This document shows positions 10,163 to 20,969 of a stretch of 64,000 bases of DNA, piece after piece (the first letter of the stretch is position 1; each line of letters opens with the position of its first letter). The notes under the pieces were generated by a model, which did not search any database, had not been told where the DNA came from, and was given only the letters and a program-made list of their open reading frames with translations. A program made the translations under genes and the position numbers. This DNA is from Phaseolus vulgaris (Eukaryota; Streptophyta; Magnoliopsida; Fabales; Fabaceae), in NCBI RefSeq assembly GCF_000499845.2, contig NC_023749.2:24374966-24438965 (forward strand), written 5' to 3'.

Positions 10163-11226
10163 TGTATCGTCCCGTCCTCGGGCGTTGACCAAGGTCAGAG
10201 TCAACGCATGGTGGGGCCCCTCAAGGGACCCAAGGAAGAGAAGTCAACAGGTTGACCGCTCGAGTCATTGCCTCGCTGAGGCGTCGCCCAAGAGAGGCAT
10301 CGCCCAAAAAAGACATCGCCTAAAGAGAGACATCGCCGAGTAAAGACATCGCCCGAGAGGCTTCGAGTCTCGACCATACAGAATAGTAGTAAGGAGAAGA
10401 GAAAGATGGCTTCAAGGCCATAAGTCTAGCACCAGAAGGGGATATCCTGACTCGTGAAGTACCCATGCCACCGCTGGGAGACCCTGGAACAGATACGGCC
10501 CATGAGAGGGCCATAACCTCGTGCATGGTACGAGGGAAAGGTGGATCCACCCCCAGGGCAAGTAACTAGTGATTGGGGCGCATGAGTTGGCACCCAGAAA
10601 GTCAACCCACGTGCCAGACGCACTTCGCGGGAAAGTGGGCTCACACGATGGAATAACCCTAAGTTGGGTTGCGGCGCTGTGGGACCCTCTACACAGAATA
10701 ACGATCAAGTCAGAAGGGCACGTGGCAAGGCACACGTGCTCATTAAAGGTTTCAATGAAAGTTTGCCAAGGTACGTGTTAATTCAGTTAAGATTCGAATG
10801 TTCCAAGGAATGTTTTTGTACACTTTCAATGCGCTTTAACGCGCTTTAAAGATGAGAGGTGTATAAAAAGGGACCTTGGGAGCATTTGAAAGGGGGATCA
10901 AAATTTTAACCTAATACACACAGATACACAGAGCAAACCCTAGTTGTCTTTGCGGCGCACTCACAGTGAGCGCAAGGCAATTAGGGCGACACAGTTCTAG
11001 TCACACAGTTTCAGTCATTCAGTACAGTTTTTTCGACCACCTCTCAAGGGTGTGTCCCCTTTTTGATGTTTCTCGCTAGCTGACTTGATCGTCGGAGTGC
11101 AAACGGCTGCGAGGGCGCCCCTTTGTTCACTTCTTTCAGGTACTCACAGACGGAGCAAGATGAAGGTGCCCTAGCTCGCAGGGACAAGCCACGCGCAAAG
11201 ACGATCCCGGTCAACCGGCGGGAAGA
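10163..11226 (+). mobile_element. S1: solo LTR, family 1 (1064 bp)
   Basis: It begins TGTATCGTCCCG and ends GGGAAGA (family consensus end GGAACA). It is flanked by the 5-bp target duplication AATCT at 10158-10162 and 11227-11231. No internal element sequence accompanies it. It aligns with the A, E and S2 LTRs in sense orientation. It is the usual product of LTR-LTR recombination. Confidence 0.9.
10862..10870 (+). promoter_or_regulatory. TATA box of solo LTR S1
   Basis: TATAAAAAG, about 360 bases before the LTR end, in sense orientation. Transcription would start near 10895 if active, defining the U3/R border of family 1. Confidence 0.6.
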
Positions 11227-11231
11227 AATCT

Positions 11232-11902
11232 CTATAAGTTTTGTCAAAGTCATGTTTCTCCAAAAATGTTTTCAATTCTGTGTAGTCCTTTTGTTGATAA
11301 TTTTGGTTTCTTGATTTTTAATTGAGTGCAGTTTTATGTGTTTGTTTTCTTGATCCTTTGGTGCTTTTTCTTTTTAGATTTGAGTTCTTACTTGTATTTT
11401 AGACCTATACAAGTTCTTGAAACATCAATTCTATTGTGTCTTTTGAAGTTCTTAATTCTGTTTTTCATTCCAGTTAGGTTTCCTCTGTTTTCTTGAATAT
11501 GTGATGACTGTTTCGATTTATTGCAATTGCTATAATTACTGGAAAATTATGAAATTCTGGATTTGAGTTCTTTAGAGTGTTACAAAAAAATAGAAAAAAG
11601 AATTATATCAAAATTCCAAGTACAAAACAAATGATAAATCAAATACGTCCAGTGTGTAATTCTGGCACAAAAAATACGGTAAACTGGCAGTAATTTTGCA
11701 AAATTTATCAAAATTAATTGGCGCAATATTTTTGTGTGATTCCAGTGCCATTGTTGAGATAAGATCTTGAAATTTCAGTGGTTTAAATGTCATAATCCAG
11801 TTTGCTTTCTTCAGTTGCAAATAAATCTGTAAAGTCACGCACAATTTACAAAAAAATTCCAGTAGTTCTATTTTTGTTTTTTTCATATGTTGTAGTGCTT
11901 TT
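11232..11902. other. AT-rich background X, right part
   Basis: Continuation of the AT-rich DNA interrupted by S1, ending at the 3' LTR of B. Nothing coding is convincing; the minus-strand frame at 11608-12027 runs into the B LTR and has no domain. Confidence 0.5.
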
Positions 11903-12834
11903 TGATCCTGCCTGTTGACCAGAACGCAAGAGCCTGGCCTCGTCAAATCTGGATCGACTTTGCACCGTGCTAGCTTCCGTCCTTCACCTCGATTCACCTC
12001 AGGAACCTGCAAAAGACAGAACGGCACCGCTGCGGCCGATCACGCTCCGACGCCCAAGTCAGCGACTGAACCACCAAAATACTAAGAGAAAACTAAGAAC
12101 TTCAGGAACCGTGCAAAATTCTCTCTCAGCATACTCAAGTTCTCGCAAGCGTAAAAGAAGTATTATAAAACGCACGTGTACCTCAGAAGTTCGTTAGGAT
12201 TCCTTATATACCTGTGCATTTTCTCTCTCCTGACAGTTACACATTTGGACACATGGCTCGCATCCAGCTGTACACGTGTCACCATCTGGAGCATCCTTGA
12301 CTTGAGCGTCACCTCTTACTCTTCAGGCTTTCGGCTAAGTTACTTATGCAGGAAGCAACTCAGCGTATAACTGCCTTGGAGCGTGATCTCTTCTGCGTGG
12401 CGAGTACGGGTGTCTTCATACACACCTTCGCTGTGGTCTCGCCGGCCGCCATCATGATCTACTTCACTTGCTTCATTGTGCACACTCAGGTAAGCTGTTC
12501 CCCGACCTCAACCTCTGGCTAGCTAGGGAATGATCATCTGACGACTTCATCCTCTGCTTCGAAAGCCTGGAACAAGTTTTCCTGATCCTTCGCCGATGTC
12601 TTCTTTTCGGCGATCTCTGATCACTTGGTCGTCTAGGTTCACATCCGGCGACTACATCACAAACCTGGTGACCGCCGGTGTAGGTATGCTAGAGATCGGA
12701 GCACGCCAACTTAACGACTGGCGACTACACGAGCCCCCCAACTTCCTTCCCTTCTGCCAGCCAGGTGCCCCGTTCAACACGCCTATATTATCACTTGCTG
12801 CCACATCATCACTTTCGACTACCTGGGCGGTACA
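11903..12834 (-). repeat. Element B 3' LTR (family 2, 932 bp)
   Basis: In plus orientation it starts TGATCCTGCC and ends GGCGGTACA, immediately followed by the polypurine tract. The same start is found at 24452, 25247 and 57525. The inner 603 bases match the truncated 5' LTR of B, and the remainder matches the C and F LTRs. A TATATAAGG promoter box lies at 12203-12210 on the minus strand. Confidence 0.92.
12203..12210 (-). promoter_or_regulatory. TATA box, family 2 LTR (B)
   Basis: Minus-strand TATATAAG. The equivalent box is at 25532-25539 in C and 57830-57837 in F, in the same LTR context. Confidence 0.6.
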
Positions 12835-12850
12835 CGAGCCCCCCAGTCTT
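12835..12850 (-). promoter_or_regulatory. Polypurine tract of element B
   Basis: On the minus strand the bases just before the 3' LTR read AAGACTGGGGGGCTCG. The G-run beside the LTR TGTACC start is the expected plus-strand primer. The same tract follows the LTRs of C (26043), E (33602) and F (58345) and precedes the G 3' LTR (43555). Confidence 0.85.
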
Positions 12851-13427
12851 AAGCGAAGACTTGTCCAGCGAAAAGACTAAGAGGTCACGTCACTGCCGAT
12901 CTACGTGGCGCTGGCACGGAATTCCAAACGTTCGTACCCCCTGCTTTTCTGACGCTCCACCAAACCCCTTTTTCCAATCGCTCGACACGTGGCTTCATCA
13001 ACGATCATCTTCAGCTGTCGTTTGCGCTTCCAAAAACGTTTGAAAAAACCCTTAAACCCCGTCATTTCTACTGTTTCATCATCTCTCTGTTTTCTCAAAA
13101 CGTTATGAGTTTTCTCTGCAAACCCACAACGCTTCTCAGCTCCCTCAATCTCCAACTCCCTTCAACGCTCATCTGATCATCGAAAGGTACCTCTTTTACT
13201 TCTTCTGTTGATACTTGCTGCATTTTAACCGATTCGCATCATCCATTATCTGCCTGGTGCATACGCTGTGGGTTGTTTCCTCTTCTTCTTCCTTCTCGTA
13301 ACTTAGGGCTTCGTCTTCTATTACATTCATCACAACGAACTCCCGTTCGTTCGTTTTCCATCCTTCGTCCACAAACGAGTCGATCTCTGTAACCTTTGTT
13401 CATCCTTTTTCCTTTGCAGTTCCCACG
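12851..13427 (+). other. Promoter, untranslated exon 1 and intron 1 of the B antisense gene
   Basis: The spliced leader is inferred from conserved sites: donor AAAG/GTAC (intron starts 13187) and acceptor TTTGCAG (ends 13419), a 233-base intron whose acceptor lies 8 bases before the ATG. C, E, F and G have the same layout with introns of 231-268 bases. The promoter must lie between the polypurine tract and about 13180 or inside the LTR; no clear TATA box is seen. Confidence 0.6.
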
Positions 13428-14370
13428 ATGGCTCGCACGAAAACCACCGCAAATCCTCCTCCTTCATCACGAAACCCTCCATCCCAAGCGCATAACTTAC
13501 CACGAGCATCTGGTGCTCCTTCTTCCCAGGCTGAGAGGCCTGCAACCTCTCACCCTAATCTCACTCAGGCAACTCCACCAGTCGCCGGATGAGCCTCCGT
13601 CGCCACACGAGACTACAAGAAGCTTTATCCGTGGGCCACCTCTGCTCTGTTGAAAGAAACCTCTTCCATAAACTCAACGTTGGGCGTGCACCGACTAAGG
13701 AAAGGGGACCAATCTGATCTTTCATTCCATAAGGAGCATGACAACAAAATGGCAGTGTTGCCCTGCCACCCGGATGAACCAATTTGCGGTGACGACAAAG
13801 CGAGCAACGGCGAGTTGTTCTGCTTTCTCTACGCGACGTTCTTCAAGAAGGTGAAGCTCCGACTTCCCTTTACTCGCTTCGAGAGGGAGTTACTAACCGA
13901 GCTCGACATCGCCCCCGCCCAGCTTCACCCCAACAGCTGGGCGTTCGTAAGGGCGTTCCAGATCATGTGCGCACACCTGGGACTGCCAGCTTCGGTCGAC
14001 GTTTTCCTCTTCCTCTTTGAAGCCAAGAATCCAGGAGACCGCCTCTGGATTAGCCTGAACGGGATCGCTGGGAGGTCAATCCTCTCCATCTTCCAGCAAT
14101 CTTACAAAGATTGGAAAGGAAAATTTGTGAAGGTGTGCGCCAACGACCAAGATCCTTCCCTGCTCGACGGCTTCCCCTTGTACTGGGTGCACAAGGGGAA
14201 CAAAGACGCCAAAGAGAGCTTCTGGAGGCCCAGAAGTCCCGACAACATGGGCGAGCTAGACAAAGATCTATGCCTCTTCTGGAAGAAAGTAGCAGCCGCC
14301 AACATCACCTTTCCCACCTCCGCAATAATCTCCTTCGAGTTCCTCGAGGACCAACTCGAAGCTCACATAG
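13428..14370 (+). pseudogene. Element B antisense gene, exon 2 (conserved N-terminal domain)
   Basis: Starts MARTK, with a Pro/Ser-rich N-terminus of about 60 residues, then the conserved domain of the 'putative gypsy type transposon' family: LYPWA, LPFTRFERELLTELDIAPAQ, LHPNSWAFVRAFQ, VDVFLFLFEAK, GRSILSIFQQSYKDWKGKF, DGFPLYWV. One in-frame TGA at 13590-13592 replaces a Gly codon (GGA in C). The rest is open to the splice donor ATAG/GTTAGC at 14371. Reading through the donor meets a stop at once, as expected for an intron. Opposite in strand to B's gag-pol. Confidence 0.82.
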
Positions 14371-14572
14371 GTTAGCACTTACCTCGACATTTAGGTTTTC
14401 GTCTTGTGTTGGAATTGATTGCGCATTTCTGTTATCTACTATTGGGCGTCCTGCTTGTTGCGCACTGGACTTGACTTTTAATTCATGCACCATTTGTTTG
14501 CGTCATTCGCTCACGTACTCGTATATTTCGCTTTTGCCTTTGCGCTTACTTGTATATTTTTACCCTGTGCAG

Positions 14573-16050
14573 ATCTCATGTTGGGCAAAGGCAAATTAGC
14601 TGAACTGAGGGCGCTCGCCCGAACCCACAAGTTGGCGACGGGTTCTCAAACCGTGCCCAACTCGATGGTGGAGATCGCCGCTGCCCAGGGTAGATTGCCT
14701 CCTCAAGGCCCAGCTCCTCCAGAGGCACTGCCCGCCCCTCAACGAAAAAAGCTCATCTTAAGGAAACCAAGGAGGAAAACTCCTCAAGTGGTTCAAGAAG
14801 ACGAGGATGAGGATGATGAGGCGACTGAGGACGGCCTCGTTACCAAAAGGAAAAGGGTGGCGCCTTCTTCACCACCCGCTCACCCAACACCAACACCGCC
14901 CTCTCCCCCAGCTCCAACACCGTCCTCTCCCCCAGCTCCAACACCACCAGTCCAAGCAACACCCTTGGCGGTCGCGCTCCCTGCGGTTGAAGGCAACGAG
15001 CCCAACTTCATGGAGAACCCTCCTAGTGCCTCCACGCCGTTCGTATCTGCTGGAGAGGGTTCCCCCTCAACTGCCTCAATCGCTGAAGCTGCACTAGGTG
15101 GGGATGAAGGCGCTCACAACTCATCGATACTTATAACCGAGTCCCCCACTTCACCACCACACCAGGAAGCCCCCCTTGCTCAACCAATTCAAGAGGGTGG
15201 TGGTGAGAGTCAGCACCACGCTCCTTCGGCACCTCCACCAACAGCAGTTGCAAACCTTTCCCCCTTGGTCAAAGAAGTCTGGGGGCCTTTCACATCCAAG
15301 CTAAAGATGATGGCAGAGGACCTTTCCTCGATCATCACAAAAGCTGTGAAGAGCTCCAACAAAAAGCTTCAGGACGAGATCTCCACGCTCCAGGAGGAGA
15401 ATCGCCTGATAAGGATCGAGGCGGAAAAGCTGTCTTGCAACCTGGTGATGGCAGAGATCGATCACTCAAGGGTGGAGGAAGCCATGAGTGCCGAGTTGAG
15501 GGTTGCGCGCAAGGAGGCCCCCGATCTGCGCCAGAAACTGCACCTCCTAGCTCAAGAGAAAATCGAGCTGGAGAGCAAACTGGTTCCTTACAGGCTTAAG
15601 GTGGCCAACTTGGAGGCATCGATGAAAGCGGATGCAGCGAAGGTGGAGAACCTTGAGAAGAGATCGGCTGATCGGGAGGTTCTCCTCGGAAAGGTCGAGA
15701 GGGAGAGGGACGACGCCGTGGACGAGCTCGCCAAGGCTCGAGAGGAAAACGAGAAGATTGCTGCAGAGCTGGCCCAGGTGCGGGGCGAAGGCAAGAAGGT
15801 TGCTGACGACCTTGCTCAGGCTCGTGGGGAAACTGAAGAACTGAAGAAACGAGCTGACGAGCTGAAGCAGCAAACCGAGGGGCTCAAACAACAAAACGAA
15901 GAGCTTGAACTGAGCTCCGCCCAAGTCCTTGCCACCGGATTCGACGCCGCCCTGGAGCATGTCGCCTGCCAGTACCCCGAGCTCGACCTCTCCATGGTGT
16001 CGATATGTAATGAAGTGGTGGATGGGAAGATCGTGCCTTCTGAAGATTAG
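14573..16050 (+). CDS. Element B antisense gene, exon 3 (proline-rich linker and coiled coil)
   Basis: Open for 492 codons after the acceptor CCCTGTGCAG at 14572, in phase with exon 2 through a phase-1, 202-base intron. In order: a basic helix (LAELRALARTHKLATGSQTVPNS), an acidic patch (EDEDEDDEATEDG) next to a basic KRKR cluster that could be a nuclear signal, a Pro-rich repeat region (PPSPPAPTP), a roughly 240-residue coiled coil, and a conserved C-terminus (DLSMVS, VVDGKIVP). An ATG at 14578 would also permit independent translation. This is the best preserved copy of this exon in the window. Biochemical role unknown. Confidence 0.78.
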
Positions 16051-17087
16051 TCGTCTCCCTCCATCACTTATTCCCTGGGAACCAATGCTTGTTCCTTCTT
16101 GTACAAACTTTACCTACAATAACTTTTTCTTTTCTTCTTATGCATTTGAACTGATACCACCTTTGTTATAAATTTTTCCGCTTCCGCATATGGTCTCTCT
16201 GTTTACTTTGCTTTTCCTAGTAGAAACCACTTAAACAAATTAACTTAGCAATTCTGCGGGCTCAATCGTTTACTTACTGCTTCAAACTCGAGCAAACTTT
16301 CAACTTTCAAACGATGGCATTTTAATAACTTGTGAACTTAAGGCAACGAACTTCAGCGTGAAACTACTTACTAATCAGCAAGTTTCAATCCAACTGATAG
16401 CTTAAGATATAGTTCACCTGATCTGCGCCATCGAAATGGGCCCTTACTCTTGCCATCGCCTGAACTTCTTATGATCGCCAGAGGGTCCCGGCGATGTAAG
16501 CCTCCTTTAGCCTTCATAACTTGGCTATTGTTCCCTCATCTGGGGGTAGAGGCGCCTTTCGGATCCTTCTCTACCTCCCTGAGTTTCAGAACAATAAGCC
16601 GGATAGCTAGGCGTTCTCTTTGAACCTACCTTAGCCATCCTTTAAACTTCTTCTACTCTCCACACCGTACCTGAACTCGTTCGAGACGAGAAGGATTTTA
16701 TCTTGCCTAAACTCACTCGACGGCGAGAAGGTCTTTATCTTGCCTGAACTCGCTCGACGGCGAGAAGGTCTTTATCTTGCCTGAACTCGCTCGACAGCGA
16801 GAAGGTCTTTATCTTGCCTGAACTCGCTCGACGGCGAGAAGGTCTTTATCTGGTGCCTCTACTTTGCCCATGGATTACATCTCCTCTTCCCTGGATGCAC
16901 TGAGGACTTTTAACTTGTTCTCGCTTGCACTCGCACAAAGTCGAGGAGGACTTTAATCTCTTTCTCGCCTCAGGACGCACGAGGGCGTTGAGGTCTTTTA
17001 AACGTTGCTGGTGCCTCCGATCACCGAAAGACGATGAGGACTTTTAACTTTAACTGATGCCACCAATCGCCGAAAAGCGATGGGGAC
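16051..17087. other. Element B spacer after the antisense gene
   Basis: Non-coding. It holds the 3' flank of the antisense gene, a 37-bp tandem array (16672-16856), then degenerate blocks with 'cgatgaggacttttaac', which F has expanded into a regular 46-bp array. It ends at solo LTR S2. Confidence 0.65.
16672..16856. repeat. 37-bp tandem repeat, five copies (B)
   Basis: The unit begins TGAACTCGCTCGACGGCGAG and continues AAGGTCTTTATCTTGCC. Five head-to-tail copies, the first two more diverged. F has three copies of the same unit at 62179-62289. Confidence 0.8.
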
Positions 17088-18299
17088 TGTACCGTCCCGT
17101 ATCCGGGCGTTGACAAAGTCAAGGTCAAAGTGAACGCCTGGAGTCAAAGTCAACACAAGGCGTCGCTTAGGTGAAGAGACGCCAAGTGCCAGCGTTGCCA
17201 AGGCAAGGCGTCGCCTAGGTGAAGGCGTCGCCCAACCAGGGCGTCGCAAAGATCAAATATCATTAAGTCAAGGCAATCACAGTGCGGTTCCTCGATACCC
17301 ATGGGTAGGAAAGACCATGGAGGGAGCGACGCTGTGGGAAGGCCTCAGGTCCCGATAATCCGGGGTAGTGATAAAGAGAAGGAAAAGGTGGCTTCAAGGC
17401 CATAGTGATAGCACCAGTGTAGGGCAGCCCGACTCGTGAAGTACCCCTGCCGCCCCAGAGACGCCTTTGGGACAGATACGACTCAAAGGGGGGGGGGGTC
17501 ACGCCCAGGGTAGCCAGGCGCAGGGTACGAGAGGAAGGCAGATACGCTCTCAAAGTGAGTGACTAGATGATTGGGGGCATGAGTTGGCACCCAAAAAAGT
17601 CACCCCTTGCGCAGTAGCACTCCCAAGCAGGAGGACTCACACGTAGAAACGTCCCCAGATGGGCAAAAACGTCCCCAGGTGGGGTCATGGCGCTGTGAGG
17701 CCCTCCACGTGTACGACAGCCAGGTCATAATAGAGACACCATTTAGTCAGGTACAGGTAATTAAAGTCATTTAATACAGTTTCTGTTTCGAGCGTTTAAG
17801 GTACTATAAAGGCTCCCAAGCGTTTCAACGTCTTAAATGCGCTACGTTTTCTAATTAGACGCGCTAATTAAGTGCGTTACGTTTTATGATTAAAAGCGCT
17901 TTAAGGCGCTTTAAATGCTTGGCTAGTTTAAATAGCGTCGGGAATGTTGGAAACAGGGTTCGAACTTTTGGCTAATTTTCCAGAAACACTCTAGTTGCTT
18001 GCTCGAGCCTTGAGGTTTTGCACAAGGGACTAGGGAAGGATTTTGGCCAGAACGAGAAAATATACATTAGACACAGTTTCCTTTTTACCACCTTCAGAGT
18101 GCCATACGCGGTGCTCCGATACGGAGGTGCATAGTTTTTGGTGTTTCTTGCTGGCTGACTTGAGCGTCGGAGTGCAAACGGCCGCTAGGGCACCCTTTTG
18201 TCCTTCTTTGCAGGAATCCACAGGTAACTAGTGGGAAGGAGTCCCTAGCTGACGGTTGAGGTCGCGCACGAAGACGTCCCAGGTCAACCGGACGGAACA
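17088..18299 (+). mobile_element. S2: solo LTR, family 1 (1212 bp), nested in B
   Basis: Starts TGTACCGTCCCG and ends GGACGGAACA. Target duplication GGGAC at 17083-17087 and 18300-18304. It sits in the B spacer; the flanking B sequence corresponds to F at about 62720-62770. Shows family 1 elements transposed after B inserted. Confidence 0.92.
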
Positions 18300-18552
18300 G
18301 GGACTTTAAAACTTTTTAGAAAGCATGCAGCATATCTTCAAACTTGCCTTAAATCACATACGAGTGACAAGGTCTTTTTCTAAAACTTTCGAAACAACAA
18401 GCATGCAATCTTAGAAACTTTAAACTTTGAAAACTCTTCTTTATTGGGTGGCCTCATTAAAAACCCTCCTTAGGGAAAAAAAAGTGTCCCCTTCAAACTG
18501 TTTTAACAGAAAGCTTGCAAATCTCTTCGTGTTTGTTGTTACTTACAAAGCT

Positions 18553-18759
18553 TCAACTGTAATATAACTTGAGGTGCGTGGCGTTCCAAGTGCGAGGAAT
18601 CGTCCCTCCTTCCAATGTTTCTAAGCGGTAGGCGTCGTTCCCGAGCGCCTCGGTTATCCTGAACGGTCCCGTCCACTTAGGCGACAACTTGTTTTCCATC
18701 TCGTACTGGTGGGCCTTCCTCATCACCAGGTCGCCTTTTTTAAACTGCCTCGGCATCAC
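18553..18759 (-). pseudogene. pol: Element B integrase C-terminal end
   Basis: A 68-residue frame: GDLVMRKAH, LSPKWTGPF and the last residues LETLEGGTIPRTWNATHL. It follows the main integrase frame after a TGA at 18775 that replaces an Arg codon (CGA in related copies). The true stop lies near 18553. Confidence 0.85.
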
Positions 18760-18774
18760 CTTCGAGTTATACCT

Positions 18775-19836
18775 TCATTCAATCCTCCTTTTCACTGCCT
18801 CAGCTTTTACTCTCGCCTCCTCCCTGACCTCATCCAGCAAATCCAAATTCAACCTTCTTTCCTCATTCGAGTCTTCCGCTACAAAGTTCTGGAATCTCGG
18901 CGAGCTCTCCTGGATTTCCACTGGAATCATTGCGTCGCATCCATAGACCAAGGTAAACGGGGTCTCATGGGTTCCTGACTGCTCGGTGGTGTGGTATGCC
19001 CAAACTATGCGGGGTACCTCCTCAGCCCACAATCCCTTGGCTTTCTCCAGCCTCCTCTTCAAGCCTCTTAGCAACACCCGATTGGCGGACTCTACTTGGC
19101 GATTTGTCTGAGGGTGCTCGACGGATGCAAATACTTGTTGGATTCCCACCTCTTCGCACAACTTCTTCAACAGATGACTTGCAAACTGAGTCCCGTTATC
19201 TGACACCAGGCATTTAGGCACACCAAACCGGCACACGATGTTCTTCCACACAAAGCTCTCGATCTTGTGTGCGGTGATCTGGGCTACTGGTTCTGCTTCG
19301 ATCCACTTGGTGAAATATTCAATTGCCACCACCAAGTACTTCATCTGCCTGATCGCCAATGGGAAAGGTCCCAGGATGTCGATTCCCCACGTATGAAACG
19401 GCCAAGGGCTGTAAATCGACTTTAACTCTTCTGGCGGCGCTTTGTGCCAATCGGCGTGCTGCTGACATTGGTTGCAACACTGTGCATACTTTTTGCAGTC
19501 CTCCCTCATTGTTGGCCAGTAGTAACCTGCACGGAGGGTTCTTGCGGCCAGAGCTCGACCCCCGACGTGACTTCCGCATATCCCTTCATGGAGCTCGGCC
19601 ATAATTCTTGTACATTTCTCTCCGTGCACACATTCCAGGAGTGGGTGTGTGAACCCAAACCTATACAACTCGCCATCAATCATTGTGAACTTGCTGGAGT
19701 TCTTCTTTATCTTCCTAGCCTCCGTCGGATCCAGCGGGAGAAGGCCATCTGCCAGGCATCGCTGGTACTGTGTTATCCACGTGTCTGGCTCATGCGTAGC
19801 GCAGACCTGCGTCATGTTCACCCTCTCCCCCGACAT
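18775..19836 (-). pseudogene. pol: Element B integrase (zinc-binding and catalytic core)
   Basis: A 353-residue frame with an intact catalytic triad: Asp153 (WGIDILG), Asp213 (VSDNGTQF) and Glu249 (QVESAN), with 35 residues between the second Asp and the Glu. The HHCC region is ELHEGICGSH then CNQC at 121-124. The frame continues into the C-terminal region and ends at a premature TGA. It is the best integrase core in the window, but it is cut off from upstream RNase H by a frameshift near 19830. Confidence 0.9.
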
Positions 19837-20954
19837 GCTCTTATTCTCGGCGATCTCAAGGTTTCCTGAGTCAAAGACCTGTGACTCCTCGCCGCTTTCT
19901 CCGTCGACTTGCTTATTTGAAGAACCAGGTGGTCTGCCACAAATGCTCTAGGCGTCTTCAGAGTTTCTTGGATCACCGTCCTCTGCCTACCCCCCTTGCC
20001 CGAACTGGCGAGCTTAGCTAGCAAGTCTGCTCGGGCATTCTGTTCTCTTGGCACATGCACCACTTCAAATGAGACAAAGGAAACCTTCAATTCCTGCACG
20101 TACGCTAAGTAAGCTGCCATTTGTGGATCCTTGGCCTGGAACTCGCCTGTTACTTGTCCCGTGATCAACAGCGAGTCACTCTTAGCCATCAACACCCTAG
20201 CTCCCATCTCCTTGGCCAGCAAGATTCCGGCGATCAGCGCCTCATATTCTGATTGATTGTTGCTGGCTCTGAAGGCAAACCTCAAGGACTGTTCAATCAG
20301 CACACCGTTGGGCCCTTCCAGGATGACTCCAGCGCCGCTACCCTGCTGGTTCGACTATCCGTCCACCGAGAGCACCCAACGGAAACCATCCCCTTCAACT
20401 CGTGCTGCCTCCGACGAGAGCTCGACCACGAAATCGGCGAAAATCTGCCCCTTGATCGGACCTCGGGGCTCATACTTGATGTCGAAGTCCGACAGCTCCA
20501 CCGCCCATTTCACCATCCTCCCAGCTACATCAGGCTTCTTCAGAACTTTCTGGATAGGCAAGTCGGTCATCACCAGTATTGTAAAACTGTGAAAATAGTG
20601 GCGCAACCTCCTTGCCGAAAATACCACAGCCAGTGCAGCTTTCTCCAAGGCCTGATACCTCACCTCGGGGCCTTGCAACACCTTGCTGACGAAATAAATA
20701 GGCTTCCGAGCCTGGTCTTGATCTTGGGCGAGCACCGCACTCACCGCCCTCTCAGTCACATCAAAATACAACCTGAGAGGGGTTCCCACCAACGGTTTGC
20801 ACAAAATCGGCGGGCTCGCCAGGTTCTCTTTAAGCTTGACGAAGGCTTCTTCACACTCCTTCGTCCAGGCAAACTTATTATTTCGCCTTAAACACTGGAA
20901 GTACGGATGGCCTTTCTCTCCGCTAGCCGATACGAAACGAGACAGGGCGACCAT
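19818..20954 (-). pseudogene. pol: Element B RNase H pair (gypsy type then archaeal type)
   Basis: Two frames, 20355-20954 and 19818-20303. The first has the tail of RT and the gypsy RNase H (LYFDVTERAVSAVL, YFVSKVLQG, RRLRHYFHSF), ending at the start of the second RNase H (WVLSVDG). A TAG at 20355 replaces a Ser codon (TCG in C). The second carries the remaining archaeal-type RNase H motifs (NNQSEYEALIAG, AKSDSLLI, NARADLLAKLAS). Confidence 0.87.
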
Positions 20955-20969
20955 CCGACCCGTAAGTTG

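Noticed and set aside
11608..12027. 139-residue minus-strand frame in the AT-rich region
   Set aside because: It begins inside the B 3' LTR and continues into unrelated AT-rich DNA, with no recognisable domain.
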